Assembly: GCA_014843695.1 (NCBI GenBank)
Contig: CM026391.1
Coordinates: 38,749,515-38,813,514, forward strand
From: Archivesica marissinica
Taxonomy: Eukaryota > Mollusca > Bivalvia > Venerida > Vesicomyidae
Length of the DNA: 64,000 bases
Reading direction: 5' to 3'
Shown piece after piece: positions 22,484-36,600 of the stretch. The notes beneath the pieces were generated by a model. It ran no database searches. It saw only the letters and a program-made list of their open reading frames with translations, and was not told where the DNA came from. The position numbers and the translations under genes were made by a program. The first letter of the stretch is position 1. Each line of letters opens with the position of its first letter.

Positions 22484-22612
22484 CATGCAAATATACCTCG
22501 CTTTCCACTAAAGTCTAACAAGTACATCACCGCTAGAATTGGAATCATCACCTTGCATTTCTGATCAGAATGATTTGAGCTCGCTTTGATCTACCCTTGC
22601 CCCAATGCTCCA
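22484..22612. other. unique spacer between two arrays
   Basis: About 130 bp separating the 43-bp and 39-bp arrays. No feature is recognised. Confidence 0.5.
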
Positions 22613-23005
22613 CTTCAAGTTTCAGCACAATTGACCATATGCTTTCACACCAAGTTTCAGCACAATTGATAATGTGACAAGTTTCAGCACAATTGATAAT
22701 GTGCAAATTGACACACCAAGTTTCAGCACATTGATAATGTGCAAATTGACACACCAAGTTTCAGCACAATTGATAATGTGCAAATTGACACACCAAGTTT
22801 CAGCACAATTGATAATGTGCAAATTGACACACCAAGTTTCAGCACATTTGATAATGTGCAAATTGACACACCAAGTTTCAGCACAATTGATAATGTGCAA
22901 ATTGACACACCAAGTTTCAGCACAATTGATAATGTGCAAATTGACACACCAAGTTTCAGCACATTTGATAATGTGCAAATTGACACACCAAGTTTCAGCA
23001 CATTT
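22613..23005. repeat. 39-bp minisatellite, about 10 copies
   Basis: The unit is acaccaagtttcagcacaat then tgataatgtgcaaattgac. Spacings are 39 bp, with one 38-bp unit (cacattgat) and shortened first copies. The array stops at the acceptor-like atttcag of the candidate exon at 23009. Confidence 0.95.
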
Positions 23006-23008
23006 CAG

Positions 23009-23095
23009 AGAGAGATCATTTGAAGCAATACTGGACAGACAGACGCTGGATGTCCCACATAAATAAATACAGATTACCCTCTGTATCGTTCAAAG
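23009..23095 (+). CDS. candidate internal exon, unidentified protein
   Basis: The segment is preceded by an acceptor-like atttcag (23002-23008) and followed by a good donor (gtgagc at 23096-23101). Only one frame is open, starting at 23011, giving RDHLKQYWTDRRW and then MSHINKYRLPSVSFK. I do not recognise the protein. A 29-codon open frame arises by chance roughly a quarter of the time, so support rests mainly on the two splice-like edges and the two tryptophans. Nothing nearby on the plus strand extends it convincingly. Confidence 0.2.
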
Positions 23096-23324
23096 GTGAG
23101 CTATAAATAATTTTAAAAACATATGTGTCCCCAGAGTTCACAGCCACCCAGACATTTAACTTGCAGATCAATGGGCTATCAAATGGTTACCAACAACAAG
23201 TTCTAAGGCTTAACATTCTACATTTATTGGACAGACACACTACACTCAATGTGTGTGTGTTTTACGTTTATTTATCGTCACTACCGGTTGCCCATATGAG
23301 CGACGCCTCCTGAAGAGATTAGTT

Positions 23325-23541
23325 ATTTTAGATTTTGGAGGATAGTGCATGATACAGACATAGACCCATTCTAGAGTCACCTCTGGTTCTTTTACGTGCA
23401 CAGTGTAAAGCACCGACACGAGACCTCGGTTTAACTTCCCATCTGAAAGACTGTTAATTTTATTAGGGTCAGACGGGGGATCGAACCTGCGATCCCTGGA
23501 TTACCAGTCCAGCGTGTTACCACTGGACTACAGATCCGTCT
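23325..23541 (-). mobile_element. tRNA-derived SINE with Thr-like head
   Basis: On the minus strand the head begins near 23540 (GACGGATC). It has an A box (TGTAGTCCAGTGG), an anticodon-like arm CTGGA-CTGGTAA-TCCAG (a seven-base loop placing GGT as anticodon) and a perfect B box GGTTCGATCCC (23477-23487). The T stem and acceptor stem do not pair fully, so it is not a functional tRNA. The body contains AAACCGAGGTCTCGTGTCGG and GCACGTAAAAGAACC, blocks reminiscent of widespread molluscan SINEs. Confidence 0.75.
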
Positions 23542-23545
23542 GTTA

Positions 23546-23994
23546 CACTCACTGTAACAAGTCCCTGTAATCCTAAGAATCTATACCCTACTCTCAAAAT
23601 CAATACAGTCATCTACTGGTGGCCCCAGACCTCCCTACAGCATTTGAAGATGCCTTCTTTCAGGGATAAATCACAAGTCCTTTTCAGACTGATTCATGTG
23701 TAAAGAACATCCGCAATGTATCTGCTAAGCATGGATAACCTCTTTGAATATTCATGATTGTGAGACACTAATAAGCTGGATTTCTCATTTAATTATCGGT
23801 TTCTAAGAATGGAAATACATAAATCGTAAAATCTCAAGAAATGTCAATAAAACTGACAAGAGTGGCTGGGTATTGTACCATTCTAACTGCTCTAATGAAA
23901 TCTCTCAAATATTTCTGTCAAATTTAAAACATCAGCTTAAAGCTATATATTGCCAGAGAATAGAAGTTTGTTTGCTTATGGACTTAAAGTCGCT
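23546..23994. other. unique spacer
   Basis: About 450 bp of AT-rich sequence with no gene or repeat I can support. Confidence 0.5.
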
Positions 23995-24200
23995 TAGGTC
24001 ATACGACGACTCTCCAGCTGTTATTGGTTGTGGAAGAAGTATTTCAGGCACATGGGTAAAACCACTGACCATCCCCAGGCCATCTGGACAGCTCCCTTCC
24101 TCACATGAAAGACTTTGACACACACAGTGGGATTCAAACCTACAACTGGTGAATGATTTGAACCCCCCTCCCCGCCACGAGTTAGTGGAGTGTATGTCAG
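23995..24200 (-). mobile_element. molluscan-type tRNA-derived SINE
   Basis: The minus strand reads a B-box-like GGTTTGAATCCC (24129-24140), then CAAAGTCTTTCATGTGAGGA, GGTCAGTGGTTTTACCCATG, CCTGAAATACTTC and AGCTGGAGAGTCGTCGTATG. From memory this order matches a very common molluscan SINE body. The A-box region is degenerate. An 111-codon minus-strand frame across it is spurious. Confidence 0.65.
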
Positions 24201-24224
24201 GTGGTACAATGATCAGCAGATCGG

Positions 24225-24262
24225 CCAAGTGGGATTTCTGCAGGTACTCCGGTTTCAACCCA
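24225..24262. mobile_element. short dispersed-element motif
   Basis: The words gtgggatttctgcaggtact and ccggtttcaacccac form a degenerate antisense copy of the block gtgggaggaaaccggagtac in the SINE at 18471-18672. It is probably a leftover of another element next to the SINE at 23995. Confidence 0.45.
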
Positions 24263-24690
24263 CACAAATTACCACATATGTGCTGTCATCCGCAACAATC
24301 GAGAGACTTGCAGAGCATCATCAGTACTTGCACAACATCATCAATACTTGCAGAGCATCATCAATACTTGCAGAGCATTATCAATACTTGCAGAGCATCA
24401 TCAATACTTGCACAGCATCATCAATACTTGCACACCATCATCAATACTTACAGAGCATCATCAATAATTGCAGAGCATCATCAATACTTGCAGAGCATCA
24501 TCAATACTTGCAGAGCATCATCAATACTTGCACATCATCATCAATACGTGCAGAGCATCATCAATACTTGCACATCATCATCAATACTTGCACATCATCA
24601 TCAATACTTGCAGAGCATCATCAATACTTGCACAGCATCATCAGTACTTGCAGAGCATCATCAATACTTGCACAGCATCATCAATACTTG

Positions 24691-27600
24691 CAAAGCAGCA
24701 TCAATACTTGCACAGCATCATCAATACTTGCACAGCATCATCAACACTTGCAAAGCATCATCAATACTTGCACAGCATCATCAACACTTGCAAAGCATCA
24801 TCAATACTTGCACAGCATCATCAATACTTGCACATCATCATCAATACTTGCACAGCATTATCAATACTTGCAGAACATCATCAATACTTGCACAGCATCA
24901 TCAGTACTTGCAGAGCATCATCAGTACTTGCAGAGCATCATCAATACTTGCACATCATCAATACTTGCACAGCATCATCAACACTTGCAGAGCATCATCA
25001 GTACTTGCAGAGCATAATCAATACTTGCACATCATCAATACTTGCACATCATCATCAATACTTGCACAGCATCATCAATACCTGCACAGCATCATCAATA
25101 CTTGCACATCATAATCAATACTTACACAACATCATCAATACTTGCACAGCATCATCAATACTTGTACAGCATCATCAATACTTGCACATCATAATCAATA
25201 CTTACACAGCATCATCAATAGTTGCAGAGCACCATCAATACTTACAGAGCATCATCAATACTTACACAGCATCATCAATACTTGCACATCATCATCAATA
25301 CTTGCACAGCATCATCAATACTTGCACATCATAATCAATACTTACACAGCATCATCAATACTTACACAGCATCATCAATACTTGCACAGCATCATCAATA
25401 CTTGCACATCATAATCAAAACTTACACAGCATCATCAATACTTGCAGAAGATCATCAATACTTGCAGAGCATCATCAATACTTGCACAGCATCATCAATA
25501 CTTGCACAGCATCATCAATAATTACAGAGCATCATCAATACTTGCAGTGCACCATCAATACTTGCAGTGCATCATCAATACTTGCACAACATCATCAGTA
25601 TTTGCAGAGCATCATCAATACTTGCACAGCATCATCAATACTTGCACAGCATCATCAATACTTGCACATCATCATCAATACTTGCACATCATCATCAATA
25701 CGTGCACAGCATCATCAATACTTGCAGTGCATCATCTATACTTGCAGTGCATCATCAATACTTGAACATCATCATCAATACTTGCAGAGCATCATCAATA
25801 CTTGCACAGCATCATCGATACATGCACATCATCATCAATACTTGCAGAGCATCATCAATACTTGCACAGCATCATCAATACTTGCACATCATCATCAATA
25901 TTGCAGAGCATCATCAATACTTGCAGAGCATCATCAATACTTGCACATCATCATCAATACTTGCAGAGCATCATCAATACTTGCAGAGCATCATCAATAC
26001 TTGCAGAGCATCATCAATACTTGCACATCATCATCAATACTTGCAGAGCATCATCAATACGTGCACAGCATCATCAATACATGCACATCATCATCAATAC
26101 TTGCAGAGCATCATCAATACTTGCAGAGCATCATCAATACTTGCAGAACATCATCAATACTTGCATTGCAGAGCATCATCAATACTTGCAGAGCATCATC
26201 AATACTTGCAGAGCATCATTAATACTTGCATATCATCATCAATACTTGCACAGCATCATCAATACTTGCACATCATCATCAATACTTGCAGAGCATCATC
26301 AATACTTGCACAGCATCATCAATACTTGCAGTGCATCATCAATACTTGCACATCATCATCAATACTTGCACATCATCATCAATACTTGCACAGCATCATC
26401 AATACTTGCACATCATCATCAATACTTGCACATCATCATCAATACTTGCACATCATCATCAATACGTGCACATCATCATCATCAATACTAGCACAGCATC
26501 ATCATCAATACTTGCACAGCATCATCAATACTTGCACAGCATCATCAATACTTGCACATCATCATCAATACTTGCACATCATCATCATCATCACTACTTG
26601 CACAGCATCATCATCAATACTTGCACAGCATCATCAATACTTGCACAGCATCATCGATACTTGCACATCATCATCATCAATACTTGTACAGCATCATCAA
26701 TACTTGCACAGCATCATCAATACTTGCACATCATCATCAATACTTGCACATCATCATCAATACTTGCACATAATCATCAATACTTGCACATCATCATCAA
26801 TTCTTGCACATCATCATCAATACTTGCACAGCATCATCAATACTTGCAGTGCATCATCAATACTTGCAGTGCATCATCAATACTTGCACAGCATCATCAG
26901 TATTTGCAGAGCATCATCAATACTTGCACAGCATCATAAATACTTGCACAGCATCATCAATACTTGCAGAGCATCATCAATACTTGCACAGCATCATCAA
27001 TATGTGCACATCATCATCAATACTTGCAGAGCATCATCAATACTTGCACAGCATCATCAATACTTGCACATCATCATCAATACTTGCACATCATCATCAA
27101 TACTTGCACATCATCATCAATACTTGCACATCATCATCAATACTTGCACATCATCATCAATACTTGCACAGCATCATCAATACTTGCAGTGCATCATCAA
27201 TACTTGCACAGCATCATCAGTATTTGCAGAGCATCATCAATACTTGCACAGCATCATCAATACTTGCACATCATCATCAATACTTGCACAGCATCATCAA
27301 TACTTGCAGAGCATCATCAATACTTGCACAGCATCATCAATATGTGCACATCATCATCAATACTTGCAGAGCATCATCATTACTTGCAGAGCATCATCAA
27401 TACTTGCAGAGCATCATCAATACTTGCACATCATCATCAATACTTGCAGAGCATCATCAATATGTGCACAGCACCATCAATACTTGCACAGCATCATCCA
27501 TATGTGCACATCATCATCAATACTTGCACAGCATCATCAATACTTGCACATCATCATCAAAACTTGCACATCATCAATACTTGCACAGCATCATCAATAC

Positions 27601-30600
27601 TTGCACATCATCATCAATACTTGCACATCATCATCAATACTTGCACAGCATCATCAATACTTGCACATCATCATCAATACTTGCACAGCATCATCAATAC
27701 TTGCACATCATCATCAATACTTGCACATCATCATCAATACTTGCAGAGCATCATCAATACTTGCACAGCATCATCAGTACTTGCAGAGCATCATCAATAC
27801 TTGCAGAGCATCATCAATACTTGCTGAGCATCATCAATACTTGCACAGCATAATCAATAGTTAAACAGCATCATCAGTACTTAGAGAGCATCATCAATAC
27901 TTGCAGAGCATCATCAATACTTGCACAGCATCATCAATACTTGCACAGCATCATCAATACTTGCAAAGCAGCATCAATACTTGCACAGCATCATCAATAC
28001 GTGCACAGCATCATCAACACTTGCAAAGCATCATCAATACTTGCACAGCATCATCAACACTTGCAAAGCATCATCAATACTTGCACAGCATCATCAATAC
28101 TTGCACATCATCATCAATACTTGCACAGCATTATCAATACTTGCAGAACATCATCAATACTTGCACAGCATCATCAGTACTTGCAGAGCATCATCAGTAC
28201 TTGCAGAGCATCATCAATACTTGCACATCATCAATACTTGCACAGCATCATCAACACTTGCAGAGCATCATCAGTACTTGCAGAGCATAATCAATACTTG
28301 CACATCATCAATACTTGCACATCATCATCAATACTTGCACAGCATCATCAATACCTGCACAGCATCATCAATACTTGCACATCATAATCAATACTTACAC
28401 AACATCATCAATACTTGCACAGCATCATCAATACTTGTACAGCATCATCAATACTTGCACATCATAATCAATACTTACACAGCATCATCAACAGTTGCAG
28501 AGCACCATCATTACTTACAGAGCATCATCAATACTTACACAGCATCATCAATACTTGCACATCATCATCAATACTTGCACAGCATCATCAATACTTGCAC
28601 ATCATAATCAATACTTACACGGCATCATCAATACTTACACAGCATCATCAATACTTGCACAGCATCATCAATACTTGCACATTATAATCAATACTTACAC
28701 AGCATCATCAATACTTGCAGAGGATCATCAATACTTGCAGAGCATCATCAATACTTGCAGAGCATCATCAATACGTGCACAGCATCATCAATACATGCAC
28801 ATCATCATCAATACTTGCAGAGCATCATCAATACTTGCAGAGCATCATCAATACTTGCAGAACATCATCAATACTTGCATTGCAGAGCATCATCAATACT
28901 TGCAGAGCATCATCAATACTTGCAGAGCATCATTAATACTTGCATATCATCATCAATACTTGCACAGCATCATCAATACTTGCACATCATCATCAATACT
29001 TGCAGAGCATCATCAATACTTGCACAGCATCATCAATACTTGCAGTGCATCATCAATACTTGCACATCATCATCAATACTTGCACATCATCATCAATACT
29101 TGCACAGCATCATCAATACTTGCACATCATCATCAATACTTGCACATCATCATCAATACTTGCACATCATCATCAATACTTGCACATCATCATCATCAAT
29201 ACTTGCACAGCATCATCATCAATACTTGCACAGCATCATCAATACTTGCACAGCATCATCAATACTTGCACATCATCATCAATACTTGCACATCATCATC
29301 ATCATCACTACTTGCACAGCATCATCATCAATACTTGCACCATCATCAATACTTGCACAGCATCATCGATACTTGCACATCATCATCATCAATACTTGTA
29401 CAGCATCATCAATACTTGCACAGCATCATCAATACTTGCACATCATCATCAATACTTGCACATCATCATCAATACTTGCACATAATCATCAATACTTGCA
29501 CATCATCATCAATTCTTGCACATCATCATCAATACTTGCACAGCATCATCAATACTTGCAGTGCATCATCAATACTTGCAGAGCATCATCAATACTTGCA
29601 CAGCATCATCAATACTTGCACATCATCATCAATACTTGCACAGCATCATCAATACTTGCACAGCATCATCAATACTTGCACATCATCATCAATACTTGCA
29701 CAGCATCATCAATACTTGCAGAGCATCATCAATACTTGCAGAGCATCATCAATACTTGCACAGCATCATCAATACTTGCAGAGCATCATCAATACTTGCA
29801 CAGCATCATCAATACTTGCACAGCATCATCAATACTTGCACATCATCATCAATACTTGCACATCATCATCAATACTTGCACAGCATCATCAATACTTGCA
29901 ACATCATCATATGCACAGCATCATCAATACTTGCACAGCATCATCAATACTTGCACAGCATCATCAATACTTGCAGAGCATCATCAATACTTGCACAGCA
30001 TCATCAATACTTGCACATCATCATCAATACTTGCACAGCATCATCAATACTTGCACAGCATCATCAATACTTGCACAGCATCATCAATATGTGCACATCA
30101 TCATCAATACTTGCAGAGCATCATCATTACTTGCAGAGCATCATCAATACTTGCAGAGCATCATCAATACTTGCACATCATCATCAATACTTGCAGAGCA
30201 TCATCAATATGTGCACAGCACCATCAATACTTGCACAGCATCATCCATATGTGCACATCATCATCAATACTTGCACAGCATCATCAATACTTGCACATCA
30301 TCATCAAAACTTGCACATCATCAATACTTGCACAGCATCATCAATACTTGCACATCATCATCAATACTTGCACATCATCATCAATACTTGCACAGCATCA
30401 TCAATACTTGCACATCATCATCAATACTTGCACAGCATCATCAATACTTGCACATCATCATCAATACTTGCACATCATCATCAATACTTGCAGAGCATCA
30501 TCAATACTTGCACAGCATCATCAGTACTTGCAGAGCATCATCAATACTTGCAGAGCATCATCAATACTTGCTGAGCATCATCAATACTTGCACAGCATAA

Positions 30601-33600
30601 TCAATAGTTAAACAGCATCATCAGTACTTAGAGAGCATCATCAATACTTGCAGAGCATCATCAATACTTGCACAGCATCATCAATACTTGCAAAGCAGCA
30701 TCAATACTTGCACAGCATCATCAATACGTGCACAGCATCATCAACACTTGCAAAGCATCATCAATACTTGCACAGCATCATCAACACTTGCAAAGCATCA
30801 TCAATACTTGCACAGCATCATCAATACTTGCACATCATCATCAATACTTGCACAGCATTATCAATACTTGCAGAACATCATCAATACTTGCACAGCATCA
30901 TCAGTACTTGCAGAGCATCATCAGTACTTGCAGAGCATCATCAATACTTGCACATCATCAATACTTGCACAGCATCATCAACACTTGCAGAGCATCATCA
31001 GTACTTGCAGAGCATAATCAATACTTGCACATCATCAATACTTGCACATCATCATCAATACTTGCACAGCATCATCAATACCTGCACAGCATCATCAATA
31101 CTTGCACATCATAATCAATACTTACACAACATCATCAATACTTGCACAGCATCATCAATACTTGTACAGCATCATCAATACTTGCACATCATAATCAATA
31201 CTTACACAGCATCATCAATAGTTGCAGAGCACCATCAATACTTACAGAGCATCATCAATACTTACACAGCATCATCAATACTTGCACATCATCATCAATA
31301 CTTGCACAGCATCATCAATACTTGCACATCATAATCAATACTTACACGGCATCATCAATACTTACACAGCATCATCAATACTTGCACAGCATCATCAATA
31401 CTTGCACATTATAATCAATACTTACACAGCATCATCAATACTTGCAGAGGATCATCAATACTTGCAGAGCATCATCAATACTTGCACAGCATCATCAATA
31501 CTTGCACAGCATCATCAATAATTACAGAGCATCATCAACACTTGCAGTGCACCATCAATACTTGCAGTGCATCATCAATACTTGCACAACATCATCAGTA
31601 TTTGCAGAGCATCATCAATACTTGCACAGCATCATCAATACTTGCACAGCATCATCAATACTTGCACATCATCATCAATACTTGCACATCATCATCAATA
31701 CTTGCACAGCATCATCAATACTTGCAGTGCATCATCAATACTTGAACATCATCATCAATACTTGCAGAGCATCATCAATACTTGCACAGCATCATCGATA
31801 CATGCACATCATCATCAATACTTGCAGAGCATCATCAATACTTGCACAGCATCATCAATACTTGCACATCATCATCAATATTGCAGAGCATCATCAATAC
31901 TTGCAGAGCATCATCAATACTTGCACATCATCATCAATACTTGCAGAGCATCATCAATACTTGCAGAGCATCATCAATACTTGCAGAGCATCATCAATAC
32001 TTGCACATCATCATCAATACTTGCAGAGCATCATCAATACGTGCACAGCATCATCAATACATGCACATCATCATCAATACTTGCAGAGCATCATCAATAC
32101 TTGCAGAGCATCATCAATACTTGCAGAACATCATCAATACTTGCAGAGCATCATCAATACTTGCAGAGCATCATCAATACTTGCACAGCATCATCAATAC
32201 TTGCACAGCATCATCAATACTTGCACAGCATCATCAATACTTGCAGAGCATCATCAATACTTGCACAGCATCATCAATACTTGCAGCATCATCAATACTT
32301 GCACATCATCAATACTTGCACAGCATCATCAATACTTGCAGAGCATCATCAATACTTGCACAGCATCATCAATATTGCACACATCATCAATACTTGCACA
32401 GCATCATCAATACTTGCACATCATCATCAATACTTGCACATCATCATCATACTTGCACATCATCATCAATACTTGCACAGCATCATCAATACTTGCACAT
32501 CATCATCAATACTTGCACATCATCATCAATACTTGCACAACATCATCAATACTTGCACATCATCATCAATACTTGCACATCATCATCAATACTTGCACAG
32601 CATCATCAATACTTGCACATCATCATCAATACTTGCACATCATCATCAATACTTGCACAGCATCATCAATACTTGCACAGCATCATCAATACTTGCACAT
32701 CATCATCAATACTTGCAGAGCATCATCAATACTTGCAGAGCATCATCAATACTTGCACAGCATCATCAATACTTGCAGAGCATCATCAATACTTGCACAG
32801 CATCATCAATACTTGCAGAGCATCATCAATACTTGCACAGCATCATCAATACTTGCACAGCATCATCAATACTTGCAGAGCATCATCAATACTTGCAAGC
32901 ATCATCAATACTTGCAGAGCATCATCAATACTTGCACATCATCATCAATACTTGCACAGCATCATCAATACTTGCACATCATCATCAATACTTGCACATC
33001 ATCATCAATACTTGCACATCATCAATACTTGCAACATCATCAATACTTGCACACATCATCAATACTTGCAACATCATCAATACTTGCACAGCATCATCAA
33101 TACTTGCACATCATCATCAATACTTGCACATCATCAATACTTGCACCATCATCAATACTTGCAAGCATCATCAATACTTACATCAATACTTGCACATCAT
33201 TGCACAGCATCATCAATACTTGCACAGCATCATCAATACTTGCACATCATCATCAATACTTGCACATCATCATCAATACTTGCACAGCATCATCAATACT
33301 TGCACATCATCATCAATACTTGCACATCATCATCAATACTTGCACAGCATCATCAATACTTGCACATCATCATCAATACTTGCAACATCATCATCAATAC
33401 TGCACATCATCATCAATACTTGCACAGCATCATCAATACTTGCACAGCATCATCAATACTTGCACATCATCATCAATACTTGCACATCATCATCATCAAT
33501 ACTTGCACAGCATCATCAATACTTGCACAGCATCATCAATACTTGCACAGCATCATCAATACTTGCAACATCATCATCAATACTTGCACAGCATCATCAA

Positions 33601-36600
33601 TACTTGCACAGCATCATCAATACTTGCACATCATCATCAATACTTGCACATCATCATCAATACTTGCACATCATCATCAATACTTGCACATCATCATCAA
33701 TACTTGCACATCATCATCAATACTTGCACAGCATCATCAATACTTGCAGTGCATCATCAATACTTGCAGTGCATCATCAATACTTGCACAGCATCATCAG
33801 TATTTGCAGAGCATCATCAATACTTGCACAGCATCATCAATACTTGCACAGCATCATCAATACTTGCACAGCATCATCAATACTTGCACAGCATCATCAA
33901 TACTTGCACAGCATCATCAATACTTGCAGAGCATCATCAATACTTGCACAGCATCATCAATACTTGCACAGCATCATCAATACTTGCACATCATCATCAA
34001 TACTTGCACATCATCATCAATACTTGCACATCATCATCAATACTTGCACATCATCATCAATACTTGCACAGCATCATCAATACTTGCAGTGCATCATCAA
34101 TACTTGCACAGCATCATCAGTACTTGCAGAGCATCATCAATACTTGCACAGCATCATCAATACTTGCACATCATCATCAATACTTGCACAGCATCATCAA
34201 TACTTGCAGAGCATCATCAATACTTGCACAGCATCATCAATACTTGCACATCATCATCAATACTTGCAGAGCATCATCAATACTTGCAGAGCATCATCAA
34301 TACTTGCAGAGCATCATCAATACTTGCACATCATCATCAATACTTGCAGAGCATCATCAATATGTGCACAGCACCATCAATACTTGCACAGCATCATCAT
34401 ATGTGCACATCATCATCAATACTTGCACAGCATCATCAATACTTGCACATCATCATCAATACTTGCACATCATCAATACTTGCACAGCATCATCAATACT
34501 TGCACATCATCATCAATACTTGCACATCATCATCAATACTTGCACAGCATCATCAATACTTGCAGATCATCATCAATACTTGCACAGCATCATCAATACT
34601 TGCACAGCATCATCAATACTTGCACAGCATCATCAATACTTGCACAGCATCATCAATACTTGCACAGCATCATCAATACTTGCAGAGCATCATCAATACT
34701 TGCACAGCATCATCAATACTTGCACAGCATCATCAATACTTGCACAGCATCATCAATACTTGCACAGCATCATCAATACTTGCACAGCATCATCAATACT
34801 TGCACATCATCATCAATACTTGCACAGCATCATCAATACTTGCACAGCATCATCAATACTTGCACAGCATCATCAATACTTGCAGAGCATCATCAATACT
34901 TGCACAGCATCATCAATACTTGCAGAGCATCATCAATACTTGCACAGCATCATCAATACTTGCACATCATCATCAATACTTGCACAGCATCATCAATACT
35001 TGCAGAGCATCATCAATACTTGCACAGCATCATCAATACTTGCACAGCATCATCAATACTTGCAGAGCATCATCAATACTTGCACATCATCAATACTTGC
35101 ACAGCATCATCAATACTTGCAGAGCATCATCAATACTTGCAGAGCATATCAATACTTGCACATCATCAATACTTGCACATCATCATCAATACTTGCACAG
35201 CATCATCAATACTTGCACAGCATCATCAATACTTGCACATCATCATCAATACTTGCACAGCATCATCAATACTTGCACAGCATCATCAATACTTGCACAT
35301 CATCATCAATACTTATGCAGCATCATCAATACTTGCACAGCATCATCAATACTTGCACATCATCATCAATACTTGCAGAGCATCATCAATACTTGCAGAG
35401 CATCATCAATACTTGCACATCATCATCAATACTTGCACAGCATCATCAATACTTGCACATCATCATCAATACTTGCACATCATCATCAATACTTGCACAT
35501 CATCATCAATACTTGCACAGCATCATCAATACTTGCACAGCATCATCAATACTTGCACAGCATCATCAATACTTGCAGAGCATCATCAATACTTGCAGGC
35601 AGATCATCAATACTTGCAGAGCATCATCAATACTTGCAGAGCATCATCAATACTTGCACAGCATCATCAATACTTGCAGAGCATCATCAATACTTGCACA
35701 GCATCATCAATACTTGCAGAGCATCATCAATACTTGCACAGCATCATCAATACTTGCACAGCATCATCAATACTTGCACATCATCATCAATACTTGCACA
35801 TCATCATCAATACTTGCACAGCATCATCAATACTTGCACAGCATCATCAATACTTGCACATCATCATCAATACTTGCAGAGCATCATCAATACTTGCACA
35901 GCATCATCGATACATGCACATCATCATCAATACTTGCAGAGCATCATCAATACTTGCACAGCATCATCAATACTTGCACATCATCATCAATATTGCAGAG
36001 CATCATCAATACTTGCAGAGCATCATCAATACTTGCACATCATCATCAATACTTGCAGAGCATCATCAATACTTGCAGAGCATCATCAATACTTGCAGAG
36101 CATCATCAATACTTGCACATCATCATCAATACTTGCAGAGCATCATCAATACGTGCACAGCATCATCAATACATGCACATCATCATCAATACTTGCAGAG
36201 CATCATCAATACGTGCAGAGCATCATCAATACATGCAGAACATCATCAATACTTGCACAGCATCATCAATACTTTCACATCATCATTAATACGTGCACAT
36301 CATCATCATCAATACTAGCACAGCATCATCATCAATACTTGCACAGCATCATCAATACTTGCACAGCATCATCAATACTTGCACATCATCATCAATACTT
36401 GCACAGCATCATCAATACTTGCAGTGCATCATCAATACTTGCAGTGCATCATCAATACTTGCACAGCATCATCAGTATTTGCAGAGCATCATCAATACTT
36501 GCACAGCATCATCAATACTTGCACAGCATCATCAATACTTGCAGAGCATCATCAATACTTGCACAGCATCATCAATATGTGCACATCATCATCAATACTT

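Noticed and set aside
23125..23313. 62-codon plus-strand frame after the candidate exon
   Set aside because: It starts inside what would be intron, has no recognisable motif, and crosses low-complexity GT-rich sequence.
23470..23540. Functional tRNA-Thr gene (minus strand)
   Set aside because: A and B boxes and an anticodon arm are visible, but the T stem and acceptor stem do not pair properly and a SINE body follows directly.
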